From Streptomyces sp. A1277 (lineage in GTDB: Bacteria > Actinomycetota > Actinomycetes > Streptomycetales > Streptomycetaceae), in NCBI RefSeq assembly GCF_004795015.1, contig NZ_SSBI01000042.1, positions 1-64,000 of the forward strand: a DNA stretch of 64,000 nt. Reading direction: 5' to 3'. Position numbers and translations under genes: made by a program. This document shows, piece after piece, positions 8,044 to 15,610 of the stretch. Under the pieces are notes generated by a model. That model was not told the origin of the DNA. It made no database searches and was given only the letters and a program-made list of their open reading frames with translations. How positions within the stretch are numbered: position 1 is the first letter of the stretch; the number at the start of each line of letters is the position of its first letter.

Positions 8044-8471
8044 CAGTGGCCTCCCCGCGCGGCCGGGATGGTGGGGGTGTCGTCGTCGGCGGGGTGCCGT
8101 GGCGGGTGCAGAGTCCCGGACCGGGCGGCAAGGCGGGCCATGGTCGCGTACCCGGCGGCGTTGAGGGTGTCTTGAGTGCGGTGAAGTTCGGCGGCAGCCC
8201 AGGCGGGGCGCAGGGACAACTGGCCGGCCCGGTACCCGACAGCAAGGGCCGCATCCCACACAGCCCGCACCACGCCGGGGTCGGCGTTGGGGAACAGGGC
8301 CTCGGGGAGCTTGCGGGGGGTGCCAGCGGTGTCGAGGTGGCCGTGGGCGATGAGGCCGGCGAGGTAGTCGCCGCCGGACTGGCAGCGCTCGGCGAGGACC
8401 TGATCGACGTGGATGGTGGCGGCGGCCGCGGTGTCCGTGCCGGAGGCTGGGGCGGGGGTGGGGGTGGTCAT
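8040..8471 (-). CDS. Hypothetical protein, 143 aa
   Basis: The ATG at 8471 overlaps the stop of the WhiB-like gene. A Thr/Ala/Pro-rich N-terminus leads to a helical body without Cys pairs or membrane segments. It lies in a tightly overlapping run of genes (9463 to 7645) that all follow the WhiB-like gene, so expression is probably coupled to it. Function unknown. Confidence 0.6.
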   Translation of the reverse strand: MTTPTPAPASGTDTAAAATIHVDQVLAERCQSGGDYLAGLIAHGHLDTAGTPRKLPEALFPNADPGVVRAVWDAALAVGYRAGQLSLRPAWAAAELHRTQDTLNAAGYATMARLAARSGTLHPPRHPADDDTPTIPAARGGHW

Positions 8472-9463
8472 GAGGCGGTCTCCAGAACGGGAAGGAGGGC
8501 GGCTGGGGCGGTACCGCGGGCGGGTGCGAGCGGCGGCACGGCCCGGGTGGCGGGGGCAGGGAGGGTGAAGAGCGGCAGCTGCACCACCACCACCGGCCGG
8601 GGGCGCCGAACCGGCAACGGGTCCGGGAGGGGCGAGCCAGCCAAGGCCCGGGGGTGGCGGGGCATGTCCTCCATGCCGGGCAGGGCAGGCTGTACGGGCC
8701 TGCCGGGGGCTATGCGGCGCTGCCGGACCCCGTCCGTCGTCGGTGCCGCCGCAACTGGCCAACGCCCGTCCGGGCGGACCCTGGTCGACTTCGGCAGCAG
8801 GCCCTGGTCGACGGCCGCGGCGAGGAGCTGGTCCCTGGTTGCGTGCTCCTTGTCGAGCCCCAGCAGCGTCACGAGGTAGGAGCGTTGCCAGTTCGCGGTG
8901 CGGACGTCCATGCCCGCCCGGTAGGCGACCGCCTCCGGATCCGTCTCCCGTGCCAACGCCTTGAGGAGGGCCTTCTTCTGGTCCGACAGGTCCTCGGTCA
9001 GGCCCCGCGCGGTCGGGGCCGCAGGGGTGGCCGTGCCGGGGTTGCCGGCCGCGGGCTTCGGTTCGGCGGCCGGGGTGTTGGTCAGGGATCCGGTGGTGGC
9101 GGCGTGCCGGCGGGCAATCAGCGCCCGGTGCCGGGTCAACGCCAGCTCCCCGCCCATCACCCCCTCCGGCTCGACCAGGTGCTCCACCCCGTCCTCATCA
9201 ACCACCGTCGTGTTCGCGTAGACCCGGCACGCGGCGAGCACCGGGCACCGGGCACACACCGCCTTCGCGAGGCGCTCCCGGTCCAGGCGGACCTTCTGCG
9301 GCTCCGCACCGTCATCCGTGTACGGACCCCACACGTCCAACGGCACCCCGCCCAGACCCCCGGCGAGTGCCATGCCCGGCTCTTCGGGGTCGGGGGCGCA
9401 CCCCCTGTACTTGTAGAAGCGGTGGTCCACCAGGTCCGCGTGCGCGGCAAGTCGGCTCGTCAT
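8468..9463 (-). CDS. WhiB-like (Wbl) iron-sulfur transcription factor with long C-terminal extension
   Basis: 331 aa. Residues 1-115 carry the Wbl signature: C22 then C70-x2-C73-x5-C79 for a 4Fe-4S cluster, followed by the GVMGGE turn (101-106) that contacts the sigma factor in this family. Wbl proteins are actinobacterial and are found in many actinophages, where they can redirect host transcription and affect superinfection. Most are about 80-130 aa; here some 200 extra residues follow. The extension has a helix-rich middle (about 155-235) and a Pro/Arg-rich end. It leads an overlapping set of small genes. Wbl assignment is firm; target genes are unknown. Confidence 0.85.
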   Translation of the reverse strand: MTSRLAAHADLVDHRFYKYRGCAPDPEEPGMALAGGLGGVPLDVWGPYTDDGAEPQKVRLDRERLAKAVCARCPVLAACRVYANTTVVDEDGVEHLVEPEGVMGGELALTRHRALIARRHAATTGSLTNTPAAEPKPAAGNPGTATPAAPTARGLTEDLSDQKKALLKALARETDPEAVAYRAGMDVRTANWQRSYLVTLLGLDKEHATRDQLLAAAVDQGLLPKSTRVRPDGRWPVAAAPTTDGVRQRRIAPGRPVQPALPGMEDMPRHPRALAGSPLPDPLPVRRPRPVVVVQLPLFTLPAPATRAVPPLAPARGTAPAALLPVLETAS

Positions 9464-9771
9464 GGGGTGTCTCCCTCCTGCGGGTGCTGGAACGTGGTGC
9501 GGGCGAGTTCGGCCGTGACGATTGCGTCAGCGGCTTCGAGGACGGCGAGCTCGTCACGCATGGCGGCCGCGGCCCGCTGGTCGGCGAGCGCCGCCCGGAT
9601 ACGGGCCCGGCAGGCTTCCATGTCGCGGTGGTGTGCGGCCCCCATCAGGCGGGCTGTTGCACGCTCACGGCGGATGTCGCGGCGCAGGCGGTGCAGCATC
9701 CGCCACGACAAGCCCACCGCGGCCACCGCCAGGGCGGCGAGCACGGTCACAGCTATCGGGTACACAGTCAT
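9460..9771 (-). CDS. Single-pass membrane protein with coiled coil, 103 aa
   Basis: The ATG at 9771 has GAGGAGG upstream, better than a GTG at 9813. One transmembrane helix at about residues 5-22, then RRDIRRERATARL and a long charged helix predicted to lie in the cytoplasm (or as a coiled coil). Stop overlaps the WhiB-like start. No family recognised. Confidence 0.65.
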   Translation of the reverse strand: MTVYPIAVTVLAALAVAAVGLSWRMLHRLRRDIRRERATARLMGAAHHRDMEACRARIRAALADQRAAAAMRDELAVLEAADAIVTAELARTTFQHPQEGDTP

Positions 9772-9809
9772 CGCCTCCTCGGGGCGCCGGAACTGCTGGA
9801 CGGGATCGG

Positions 9810-10028
9810 TCACGGGCGGGGCGGCCCGGACAGGGGTGGGGTGTCGTACAGCGGGGCCAGATCGCGGTACGTCTGCCGGACTTCGAGCTCGGCAAGGACG
9901 ACTGCGGGGTGCAGGTGCGGGCGGTACCGCACGTACGGCTCGGGCAGGGGCCGCGGACGGCACCGCCAGATCCCGACCGCCAGGACAACGAAACTCGGAA
10001 TGAGGAACAGCAGGGCAACGGTGCCCAT
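9810..10028 (-). CDS. Small membrane protein, 72 aa
   Basis: Start at the ATG at 10028, with AGGAGG upstream. A hydrophobic N-terminal helix (about residues 2-21) is followed by a short, basic and Tyr-rich tail. Located between the methyltransferase gene and the second small membrane protein; together the two might form a membrane pair. Function unknown. Confidence 0.6.
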   Translation of the reverse strand: MGTVALLFLIPSFVVLAVGIWRCRPRPLPEPYVRYRPHLHPAVVLAELEVRQTYRDLAPLYDTPPLSGPPRP

Positions 10029-10101
10029 GGCGGGCCTCCTTTGGGTACGGGAACGGAACGGCCGGCCCCATGACGGGACCGGCCGGCGGAGCGGAGCTGG
10101 T

Positions 10102-11520
10102 TCAGGCGGCGATCGCAAGTCGCAACTGGTCGTACTCGTTGCCGAGGATGGCCTCGCCGATCATGGCGAACAGGTCACGGGCTGCGGGCGGCGTAACAGC
10201 GTTTCCCGCCATGCGGACCCTCTCCCGCTTGTTGCCGAGCCAAATGTACGAGTTGGGGAACTCCATGGCCGCGGCGTACTCGGCGGGCTCCAGCATCCGA
10301 AACCCGAGGTCCTCAACCGCGGTGACGACGCCCCCGGCGAGGAGGCCGTGCCGGTCGACGGTCGTCACGGTCGGGATGGGCTCCGTGGTGGGGCGGGCAT
10401 TCGCGTTGCCGTAGTAGGGGACGACCATGTCGGGGACGGCGAGCCCGTGGTGGTTACCGGACGCGCAGACGGTGGCGAGCGGTTCGGACACGGCCCGGTG
10501 CGACGACGACCCGCCGCGGAGCTCCACCATGTACGGCGGAACCGTCACCCCGGTCTCGTTCCTCGCCGTGCACGTCCGCATCGGCTGGTCCGCCGGCCGG
10601 GCCACCTTCCCCTCGCGACCCTCCACCGGAACGAGGAGCGGGCGAGAGTAGGCAGCGTAGCCGTCCCTGATGCGCTTCATCGTCTTGTCGGCGAGCGGCC
10701 GATCCCGGTCCCCGATCCGCTGCGCGGGCAGCGACCAGTCGATGGCGTCGGACGCGGGCCGGACCGCGGGGAACACCTCGGCGTGGCACCGAACGGTGGG
10801 GCACCGCCACACGTACTGGGTCTTGTACTTGCCGTAGGTGCGGCGCGGGTTCTTCCACGCCTGCACGGCCCGCACCACGCGGTCACAGCCCGCGCAGTGG
10901 GCGGTGGGGCGCAGCCACTTGTCGAAGTCTGGGGCCTTCTCGCCCTCACGCCACAGCACGACGTACATGCGGTCGCGGGACTGCGGCGCACCGTCCCCGA
11001 GGGCGGTGGCGTGCATGGAGTTCAGGCAGACCAGCTTGAACCGGTAGCGGAGGGCCTGGAACGCGGCGATCCAGGCCGGCCAGAGAATCCACTCGCGGGC
11101 GTCGACGACGTTCTCGACGATGATCGCCCGGTACTCGTGGAACTCCGCGAAGCGGATGACGTCCCACATGGTCGCCCGGGAGCGTTCCGCGGCGTCGTCC
11201 GGGAGGATCTCGCCGAACAGGTCAGGGGTGGCGTCCTGGTGCCGCTTCTTGCCCTGGGCGATGGAGTGGTTCGTGCAGGACGGGGAGAACCACGCGAACG
11301 TCGTCGTCGGGTAACGCCGCGGATCGACCTGGGAGATGTCCGCGCAGTCGTGCGCGGTGTCGGGGTGGTTGGCCTGGTGCACGTCGACGGCGAGCCGCCA
11401 GTGGTTCAGCGCGGTCCGGACGGTGACCCCGGCCTGGCGGGCGCCTTCCGAGGAACCGCCCGCGCCGGCGAACCCGTCCGTCGTGTCACCGGCCAGGGTG
11501 CGGAGATTGATCACGCTCAT
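10102..11520 (-). CDS. DNA (cytosine-5) methyltransferase
   Basis: 472 aa from the ATG at 11520. C5-methyltransferase motifs are in order: motif I region DGFAGAGGSSEGARQAG (15-31), motif IV FSPSC with catalytic Cys82, motif VI VENV (135-138), motif VIII QSRDRM (180-185), and the C-terminal motif X region GNAVTPPAARDL. Motif IV reads SPSC rather than the usual PPC. Two Cys pairs (CAGC, about 205-208, and CPTVRC, about 237-242) lie between motif VIII and the target-recognition region and could bind zinc. No restriction endonuclease is seen beside it, so it is probably an orphan that protects or marks the element's DNA. Its ATG overlaps the stop of the annealing-protein gene. Confidence 0.88.
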   Translation of the reverse strand: MSVINLRTLAGDTTDGFAGAGGSSEGARQAGVTVRTALNHWRLAVDVHQANHPDTAHDCADISQVDPRRYPTTTFAWFSPSCTNHSIAQGKKRHQDATPDLFGEILPDDAAERSRATMWDVIRFAEFHEYRAIIVENVVDAREWILWPAWIAAFQALRYRFKLVCLNSMHATALGDGAPQSRDRMYVVLWREGEKAPDFDKWLRPTAHCAGCDRVVRAVQAWKNPRRTYGKYKTQYVWRCPTVRCHAEVFPAVRPASDAIDWSLPAQRIGDRDRPLADKTMKRIRDGYAAYSRPLLVPVEGREGKVARPADQPMRTCTARNETGVTVPPYMVELRGGSSSHRAVSEPLATVCASGNHHGLAVPDMVVPYYGNANARPTTEPIPTVTTVDRHGLLAGGVVTAVEDLGFRMLEPAEYAAAMEFPNSYIWLGNKRERVRMAGNAVTPPAARDLFAMIGEAILGNEYDQLRLAIAA

Positions 11521-12389
11521 GCTGCGCTCCTGTCTGCGGTGGGCTGGTTCAGGAAGCTGATGCGGTCGTTCAGGAGGTCGGAGAAGACCTGGAGCCCGTT
11601 CGGGCCGTCGACCTCGATGTGGTCGACCTTGTGCTTCTGCGCGTCGGCGAGGATCTGCGTCAGGGCGATGGCGTTGCCCCAGCAGTCCTGCGCCTGCCCG
11701 ACCAGGCGGTCGAGGTGCCAGGGGTCGGCGCCGGCCGCCGCAGCGGGCTTCTGCTGAGATCCCGCGGTCGGCTTCGAAGCGTCGTCCGTGCCGTCGCTTC
11801 CGGACTCGATGATCTGCAAGTCGGACGGCGTCCACAGGTCCAGCGCCATCCCGAACCGCATCCCCGCGTTCCGGATTGCGTCGCCGATGACCTCCTTGAT
11901 GGCGTCGCCGCCCGTCTTGTCGCCGGCGTGCCCGTACCCGAGGCGGGTCATGCCGCACACCGTGAGGCGGATCCACAGCCCGCGATAGCCGTCGACCTGC
12001 GGCAGGCCCCGCTCGTCAACGGTCAGTGGCTCCCAGTCCCAGAACGGGTCCACGTTCAGGAGCCGGTTCGTGGCCTCGGCGTGCCCGACGAAAGCCAGGT
12101 CGATGTGCCCGCCCTTCGGCATCTTCTGCGTGCACTTCTCGCACTTGGTTACGGGGTGCTGCTTGCAGCCGTCCCACCCGGCGCTCTTGCACGCCTTGCA
12201 CCACACGCGCGGCAGGTACCGGATCTCCTTGGGCAGGAACGGCTCACGGAGCTTGTGAAGGGCTTCGACCTGCTCGGCCCGGGTGTACCCGAAGGTGTTC
12301 GACGGGCGTGTCACGGCCTGGTTCAGGGTGTGCTGGTTGGGGCCCTCCGCCGTCGTGCTGGTGGCGGGGGCCTCGGTGGGGTTAGCCAC
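11517..12389 (-). CDS. Rad52/Sak-like single-strand annealing protein with zinc knuckle (putative)
   Basis: 290 aa. The core, about residues 94-188, has the layout of Rad52-like phage annealing proteins: IDLAFVGHAEATNRLLNVDP, a WEPL strand, GYRGLWIRLTVCG, then GGDAIKEVIGDAIRNAGMRFGMALDLW. An extra Cys-rich knuckle (C64, C67, C75, C83, C86) precedes it. Annealing proteins pair complementary strands in phage recombination and replication. Coupling to the methyltransferase by a four-base overlap suggests joint expression. The identification rests on remembered patterns; a profile search would settle it. Confidence 0.6.
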   Translation of the reverse strand: MANPTEAPATSTTAEGPNQHTLNQAVTRPSNTFGYTRAEQVEALHKLREPFLPKEIRYLPRVWCKACKSAGWDGCKQHPVTKCEKCTQKMPKGGHIDLAFVGHAEATNRLLNVDPFWDWEPLTVDERGLPQVDGYRGLWIRLTVCGMTRLGYGHAGDKTGGDAIKEVIGDAIRNAGMRFGMALDLWTPSDLQIIESGSDGTDDASKPTAGSQQKPAAAAGADPWHLDRLVGQAQDCWGNAIALTQILADAQKHKVDHIEVDGPNGLQVFSDLLNDRISFLNQPTADRSAA

Positions 12390-12473
12390 GAGGTCTCTCC
12401 TGTGAGGTTGTGATGGTGTGCTGGGCGGTGCGCGGCTAGTTGTCGGCGTCCGGGCCGCGCACCCGCAGAGGCG

Positions 12474-13325
12474 CTACCGGACCTTGGCCGGGTCGATGCC
12501 GTACTTGGCCAGCAGGTACGCGATGGCAACCTTGAGTACGCCCCGGCCGGTCGCTTCCCGAACCTGGGCGTGCAGGTCGTCGTTCGGCGTGATCCGCAGG
12601 TTCACCAGGTCCGACTCGTCCACCCAGACCACATCGCCCGGAACGAACTCGCCGGCGAGGTACTTTCGGTACCCCTCGTTGACGTCGTCGCTGACCTTCC
12701 GACCGGCCGCCTTGGCCCGGTCGCGGATCAGCTGACGGATCGCACGGGGAACCTGCGGATTGCGTTCGGCGCCCGGGGCGAGCGGGGCCCCCTCGTAGTC
12801 GTCGGCGTACCGGCCGGCCTTGAACTCGTGCATCAGATAGTCCGCCGCCACATGCGCAGCGAGCATGCCCGTCTTGGCTTCCACTCGCTCACGCAGCGCC
12901 AGACTTGGGGTCACATTCAAGTTGACCTTGTTCTTGGCGGTGCCCTTGCGGGCCGTCTCCGGCTGCTGGGGTGTGTACTCGCCCGCGATGACCTTCCGGA
13001 ACCCGGCGTTGACTGCGTCGGAAATCGTTGTGCGCGCGCTCTTTGCCCCGCTGGTGATTCGATCCCGGTCGATTGCCGTGAGAAAGATCGACAGATTGTT
13101 CGCGCGGATGGATTCGGTGGCCCGGAGCGCTGCCCATCCCCGAGGTGTGAGGACTTCGTCGACTGCATCGGCAAGGTCCGGCGAGTCGACTTCGCGGAGT
13201 CGGGTGGATGCGGCAGCGAGCTGGGCTCGCAGGTCGCGGTTGGTGGGCACGGGGCGGGGTCCTCTCGGCGACGAGCGCCGGTCGGACCGTTGGTTCGGCG
13301 GGCGCGTCTTGGGGGCGTTGGCCAC
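12474..13325 (-). CDS. Tandem ribbon-helix-helix DNA-binding protein (putative autoregulator)
   Basis: 283 aa from the GTG at 13325, which has GGAGG eight bases upstream; the ATG at 13358 has none. The protein contains an internal duplication: ISDAVNAGFRKVIAGEYTP and VSDDVNEGYRKYLAGEFVP are each followed by a strand and two helices (KVNLNVTPSLALRERV and LVNLRITPNDDLHAQV). Strand-helix-helix is the ribbon-helix-helix pattern, so one chain may carry two such units. It diverges from the WYL-like gene across a 48-bp palindrome that is its likely operator. A DNA-binding role is likely from fold and context; targets are inferred. Confidence 0.6.
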   Translation of the reverse strand: MANAPKTRPPNQRSDRRSSPRGPRPVPTNRDLRAQLAAASTRLREVDSPDLADAVDEVLTPRGWAALRATESIRANNLSIFLTAIDRDRITSGAKSARTTISDAVNAGFRKVIAGEYTPQQPETARKGTAKNKVNLNVTPSLALRERVEAKTGMLAAHVAADYLMHEFKAGRYADDYEGAPLAPGAERNPQVPRAIRQLIRDRAKAAGRKVSDDVNEGYRKYLAGEFVPGDVVWVDESDLVNLRITPNDDLHAQVREATGRGVLKVAIAYLLAKYGIDPAKVR

Positions 13326-13403
13326 GCCAGTTTCCTCCATTTCTGGTGCGGGCACCATGTCCGTTTGGGTAGTGCCCGTGCCGGGGCTATCCCGACAACC
13401 AGA

Positions 13404-13451
13404 ACACTACCCGAATAAGCATTGCTTGCACAATGGCTATTCAGGTAGTGT
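13404..13451. promoter_or_regulatory. 48-bp palindromic operator with divergent promoters
   Basis: Outer arms ACACTACCCGAATA (13404-13417) and TATTCAGGTAGTGT (13438-13451) pair with one mismatch; an inner pair CATTG/CAATG (13420-13424, 13431-13435) is nested inside. TAGTGT in each arm sits 17-18 bp from a TTGCTT or TTGTGC hexamer, giving back-to-back promoter candidates. A third GGTAGTG is at 13368. It separates the divergent DNA-binding gene and WYL-like gene. Confidence 0.65.
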
Positions 13452-13485
13452 GAGCTCACGCCGACAACACACCGCGAGGGCCACG

Positions 13486-13914
13486 ATGAAGCACACGAAA
13501 ACCCAGACCACCATCAAGACCCTCGCCGACCTCTACCGCAGCATCGACCGCCAGCACGTCGTCACCGTCTCGTTCCTCAAGGAAGAGAAGGACGACGCCG
13601 GCAAGAAGACCGGCCGCCTCGTCGAGACCGTCCGTAGCCTTGAGCCCTTCGATATCCGCACCACCCGCGACGGCCGTATCGTCCTCAAGGCCATGGACCG
13701 GGAGACCGGCGAAGCCCGTACCGTTCGCCTCGACAGAGTCCTCAGCTACACCTGCCACCGGATCGCGTTCGTCCTCGACCGCCCGGAGGCAACAACCCTG
13801 GCCGGAGCGGTCATCGTGGTTCGTAGCACCGCACAGGTCATCGCCCGCGAACTCGGCCGCGACTACCTGCCCACCCGCCGCATCGACCGCACAGACGCCA
13901 CACTCGCCGCTTAG
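13486..13914 (+). CDS. WYL-domain-like protein, 142 aa
   Basis: ATG preceded by GAGGG. Residues about 20-95 follow the WYL pattern: a strand with VTVSFLKEE, an EPFDIR turn, GRIVLKAMDRETGEARTVRLDRVLSY. WYL domains bind nucleic acid or nucleotide ligands and usually sit behind an HTH in transcription factors; here no HTH is present. The gene faces away from a tandem ribbon-helix-helix gene across a palindrome, which suggests that the two are co-regulated. Function is inferred. Confidence 0.55.
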   Translation: MKHTKTQTTIKTLADLYRSIDRQHVVTVSFLKEEKDDAGKKTGRLVETVRSLEPFDIRTTRDGRIVLKAMDRETGEARTVRLDRVLSYTCHRIAFVLDRPEATTLAGAVIVVRSTAQVIARELGRDYLPTRRIDRTDATLAA

Positions 13915-13922
13915 GAGCAGCC

Positions 13923-14207
13923 ATGAACCTGCCTGACGTCCCAGCAGACAACAGCACTGGTCCGGTCGTCTGGATTCTCTCCAAGGGCGAGAGGTACGAG
14001 GGCGGGTGGATCGTCGGCGTCTACCTCGACCGCGACCTCGCCCGGGGGGCCCTCGTCACCCTGGCGCAGGAACTCCACGACCGGTTCGAGATCAGCGACG
14101 CCCGCCAGAACGACGACGGCTCCATTCACGTCGAGGGCGGCTGCGACTGGATCTCCCTCGTCCCGCACCCGGTCGTCACGGCGGCACAGATAGAAGCCGG
14201 GGCATAA
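13923..14207 (+). CDS. Hypothetical protein, 94 aa
   Basis: ATG with GGAG seven bases upstream, only 8 bp after the WYL-like gene stop, so the two form an operon. The product is mixed alpha/beta and acidic with no motif. It is followed at once by a strong terminator. Confidence 0.6.
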   Translation: MNLPDVPADNSTGPVVWILSKGERYEGGWIVGVYLDRDLARGALVTLAQELHDRFEISDARQNDDGSIHVEGGCDWISLVPHPVVTAAQIEAGA

Positions 14208-14209
14208 CG

Positions 14210-14240
14210 AAGGCCACCACCCTACGGGGCTGGTGGCCTT
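14210..14240 (+). terminator. Rho-independent terminator
   Basis: A perfect 10-bp stem (AAGGCCACCA with TGGTGGCCTT) and 11-base loop are followed by TTTCC. It begins three bases after the stop of the plus-strand operon of the WYL-like gene. Confidence 0.75.
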
Positions 14241-14261
14241 TCCTGCGGGCATGCCCGTCAG

Positions 14262-14528
14262 ATGACGGTGATTGTAGATCAACCCTTTGACCGACCGCTA
14301 GACCAGCCAGAAACTGACCCCATGACACAAGACGCCCCACCCCAGCAACAAGCCCTCACCGGGCCCCCAGAGCCCACCTACCGGCACCGGTACTGCCGAC
14401 GCTGCGGCAAGCCCCTCACCGCCGAGCAGTCACGTCGGCGCGGATGGGGGCCCGACTGTGATCCGACCCGGCACCCCGCACCAGCGCCCGCCCGGGACAT
14501 CGACCAAGACGCCCTGCCCGGCACCTGA
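14262..14528 (+). CDS. Small Cys4 zinc protein (DUF6011-like), 88 aa
   Basis: The motif CRRCGKPLT-x9-RGWGPDC (about residues 45-67) matches the short zinc motif of DUF6011-type proteins seen in actinobacterial elements. Flanks are Pro-rich. The start is uncertain: ATG 14262 or ATG 14322, neither with a clear SD. It ends two bases before the convergent recombinase-like gene. Function unknown. Confidence 0.5.
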   Translation: MTVIVDQPFDRPLDQPETDPMTQDAPPQQQALTGPPEPTYRHRYCRRCGKPLTAEQSRRRGWGPDCDPTRHPAPAPARDIDQDALPGT

Positions 14529-14530
14529 CA

Positions 14531-15610
14531 TCAGCTCGGCGGCCCTTCCAGCGGCACCGCTTCAACCGCCCGCCGCACCTGCTCCATCGTCGTCGGCAAT
14601 GGCTCCCACCCGTGCGAGCCGGCCATCACCCAGTTCAACGCCGTCACCCCCCGCGCATACGCCTGCCGCAACCCCTGCGCCCTGAGCGGCACCCCCGGCG
14701 GCCCCGCCTTCGATGGCACCAGAGACACCCACAACGCCGTCCGTGCCCCCTCCAACGGCAACGAATCCACCAAGCCCTCGCGCACCTTCAGCCAGCGCCG
14801 CACCGCGACCTGCGACCCCTCCCGCAGCCGATACCACTCCACCTCCGGCAACGGCCCCAACTCCGCCACCGCCGCCAGAACACGCTGCCGGGTCTCCTCC
14901 GACACCCGCTCCAACCAGCCCCCCAACACCGACCGGGCAGCCTCCACCCCAACCTCCGCCAACGCGGCGATCTCCTCCGCCCGGTTCGGGGCCGCCTTCT
15001 GCTGCCGCCGCCGCACCGCCACCGCCACCTCACCCGGGGACAGATCCGACAACGACTGCGCCGCCAACTCCCCCGACCTAGGGCCCGCGTCCAGCAACAC
15101 CGCGACCATCGCCAACAGACGGGACCGGTCCTCATACGACAGGGTCGTGCCGTCCCGCTCCAGTGGGCCCTGCCCCGCCAGATCGACCATCCCCCGGTAC
15201 AGGGCCTCCAGCGACCTGCCCGACGCGGCCGGCTTCCGGTCCGGGTTCGTCACCGACGGCAGCAACACTGTTTTCCCTGGCGGCAGAACCTTCCCAGCGA
15301 GGATCTTCAAACAGTCCCGCACGATCCGCTGCGACCAGTCTGGCAGCGGCTTCCCGACGTCCTTCTCCCAGTGCCGCAACTCCCCGGCCACGGCCAAGTC
15401 CCAGAACGCGTCCATAGACTCCTGCGCGAACAGCTGCCGGGCCATCCTCGACACCCGGGCCGGCAGCTCGTCCCGGCCGACCGCACGGTCGAACATGCCG
15501 ACCACCATCCGCAGCTGCCGCAACCGGCCCTCCGACACCTCGCTGGCCATGCCGTCCACCACCGCGGCGAGCTGCCGTACTGACGGAGCGCTGTACGTCC
15601 TCGGGGTCAC
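14531..15610 (-). CDS. Degenerate tyrosine-recombinase-like protein
   Basis: 359 aa; the GTG start overlaps the stop of the intact recombinase (GTGA). The central LLDAGPRSGELAAQSLSDL (172-190) resembles recombinase box I with Arg178. PLRAQGLRQAYARGV (308-322) resembles box II with Arg315, but the usual His is Gln312, and no Tyr nucleophile or second His follows. I read it as a catalytically dead relative that could partner the active enzyme. An unrelated helical DNA-binding protein cannot be excluded. Confidence 0.5.
   Translation of the reverse strand: MTPRTYSAPSVRQLAAVVDGMASEVSEGRLRQLRMVVGMFDRAVGRDELPARVSRMARQLFAQESMDAFWDLAVAGELRHWEKDVGKPLPDWSQRIVRDCLKILAGKVLPPGKTVLLPSVTNPDRKPAASGRSLEALYRGMVDLAGQGPLERDGTTLSYEDRSRLLAMVAVLLDAGPRSGELAAQSLSDLSPGEVAVAVRRRQQKAAPNRAEEIAALAEVGVEAARSVLGGWLERVSEETRQRVLAAVAELGPLPEVEWYRLREGSQVAVRRWLKVREGLVDSLPLEGARTALWVSLVPSKAGPPGVPLRAQGLRQAYARGVTALNWVMAGSHGWEPLPTTMEQVRRAVEAVPLEGPPS

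Noticed and set aside
10102..11520. Restriction-modification system
   Set aside because: Neighbours of the methyltransferase encode an annealing-like protein and small membrane proteins; no endonuclease-like gene is adjacent.
9367..11757. Long plus-strand open frame of 796 codons
   Set aside because: It lies antisense to the methyltransferase, membrane-protein and Wbl genes. High GC3 leaves long spurious frames; the product is Arg/Gly/Val-rich with no domain.
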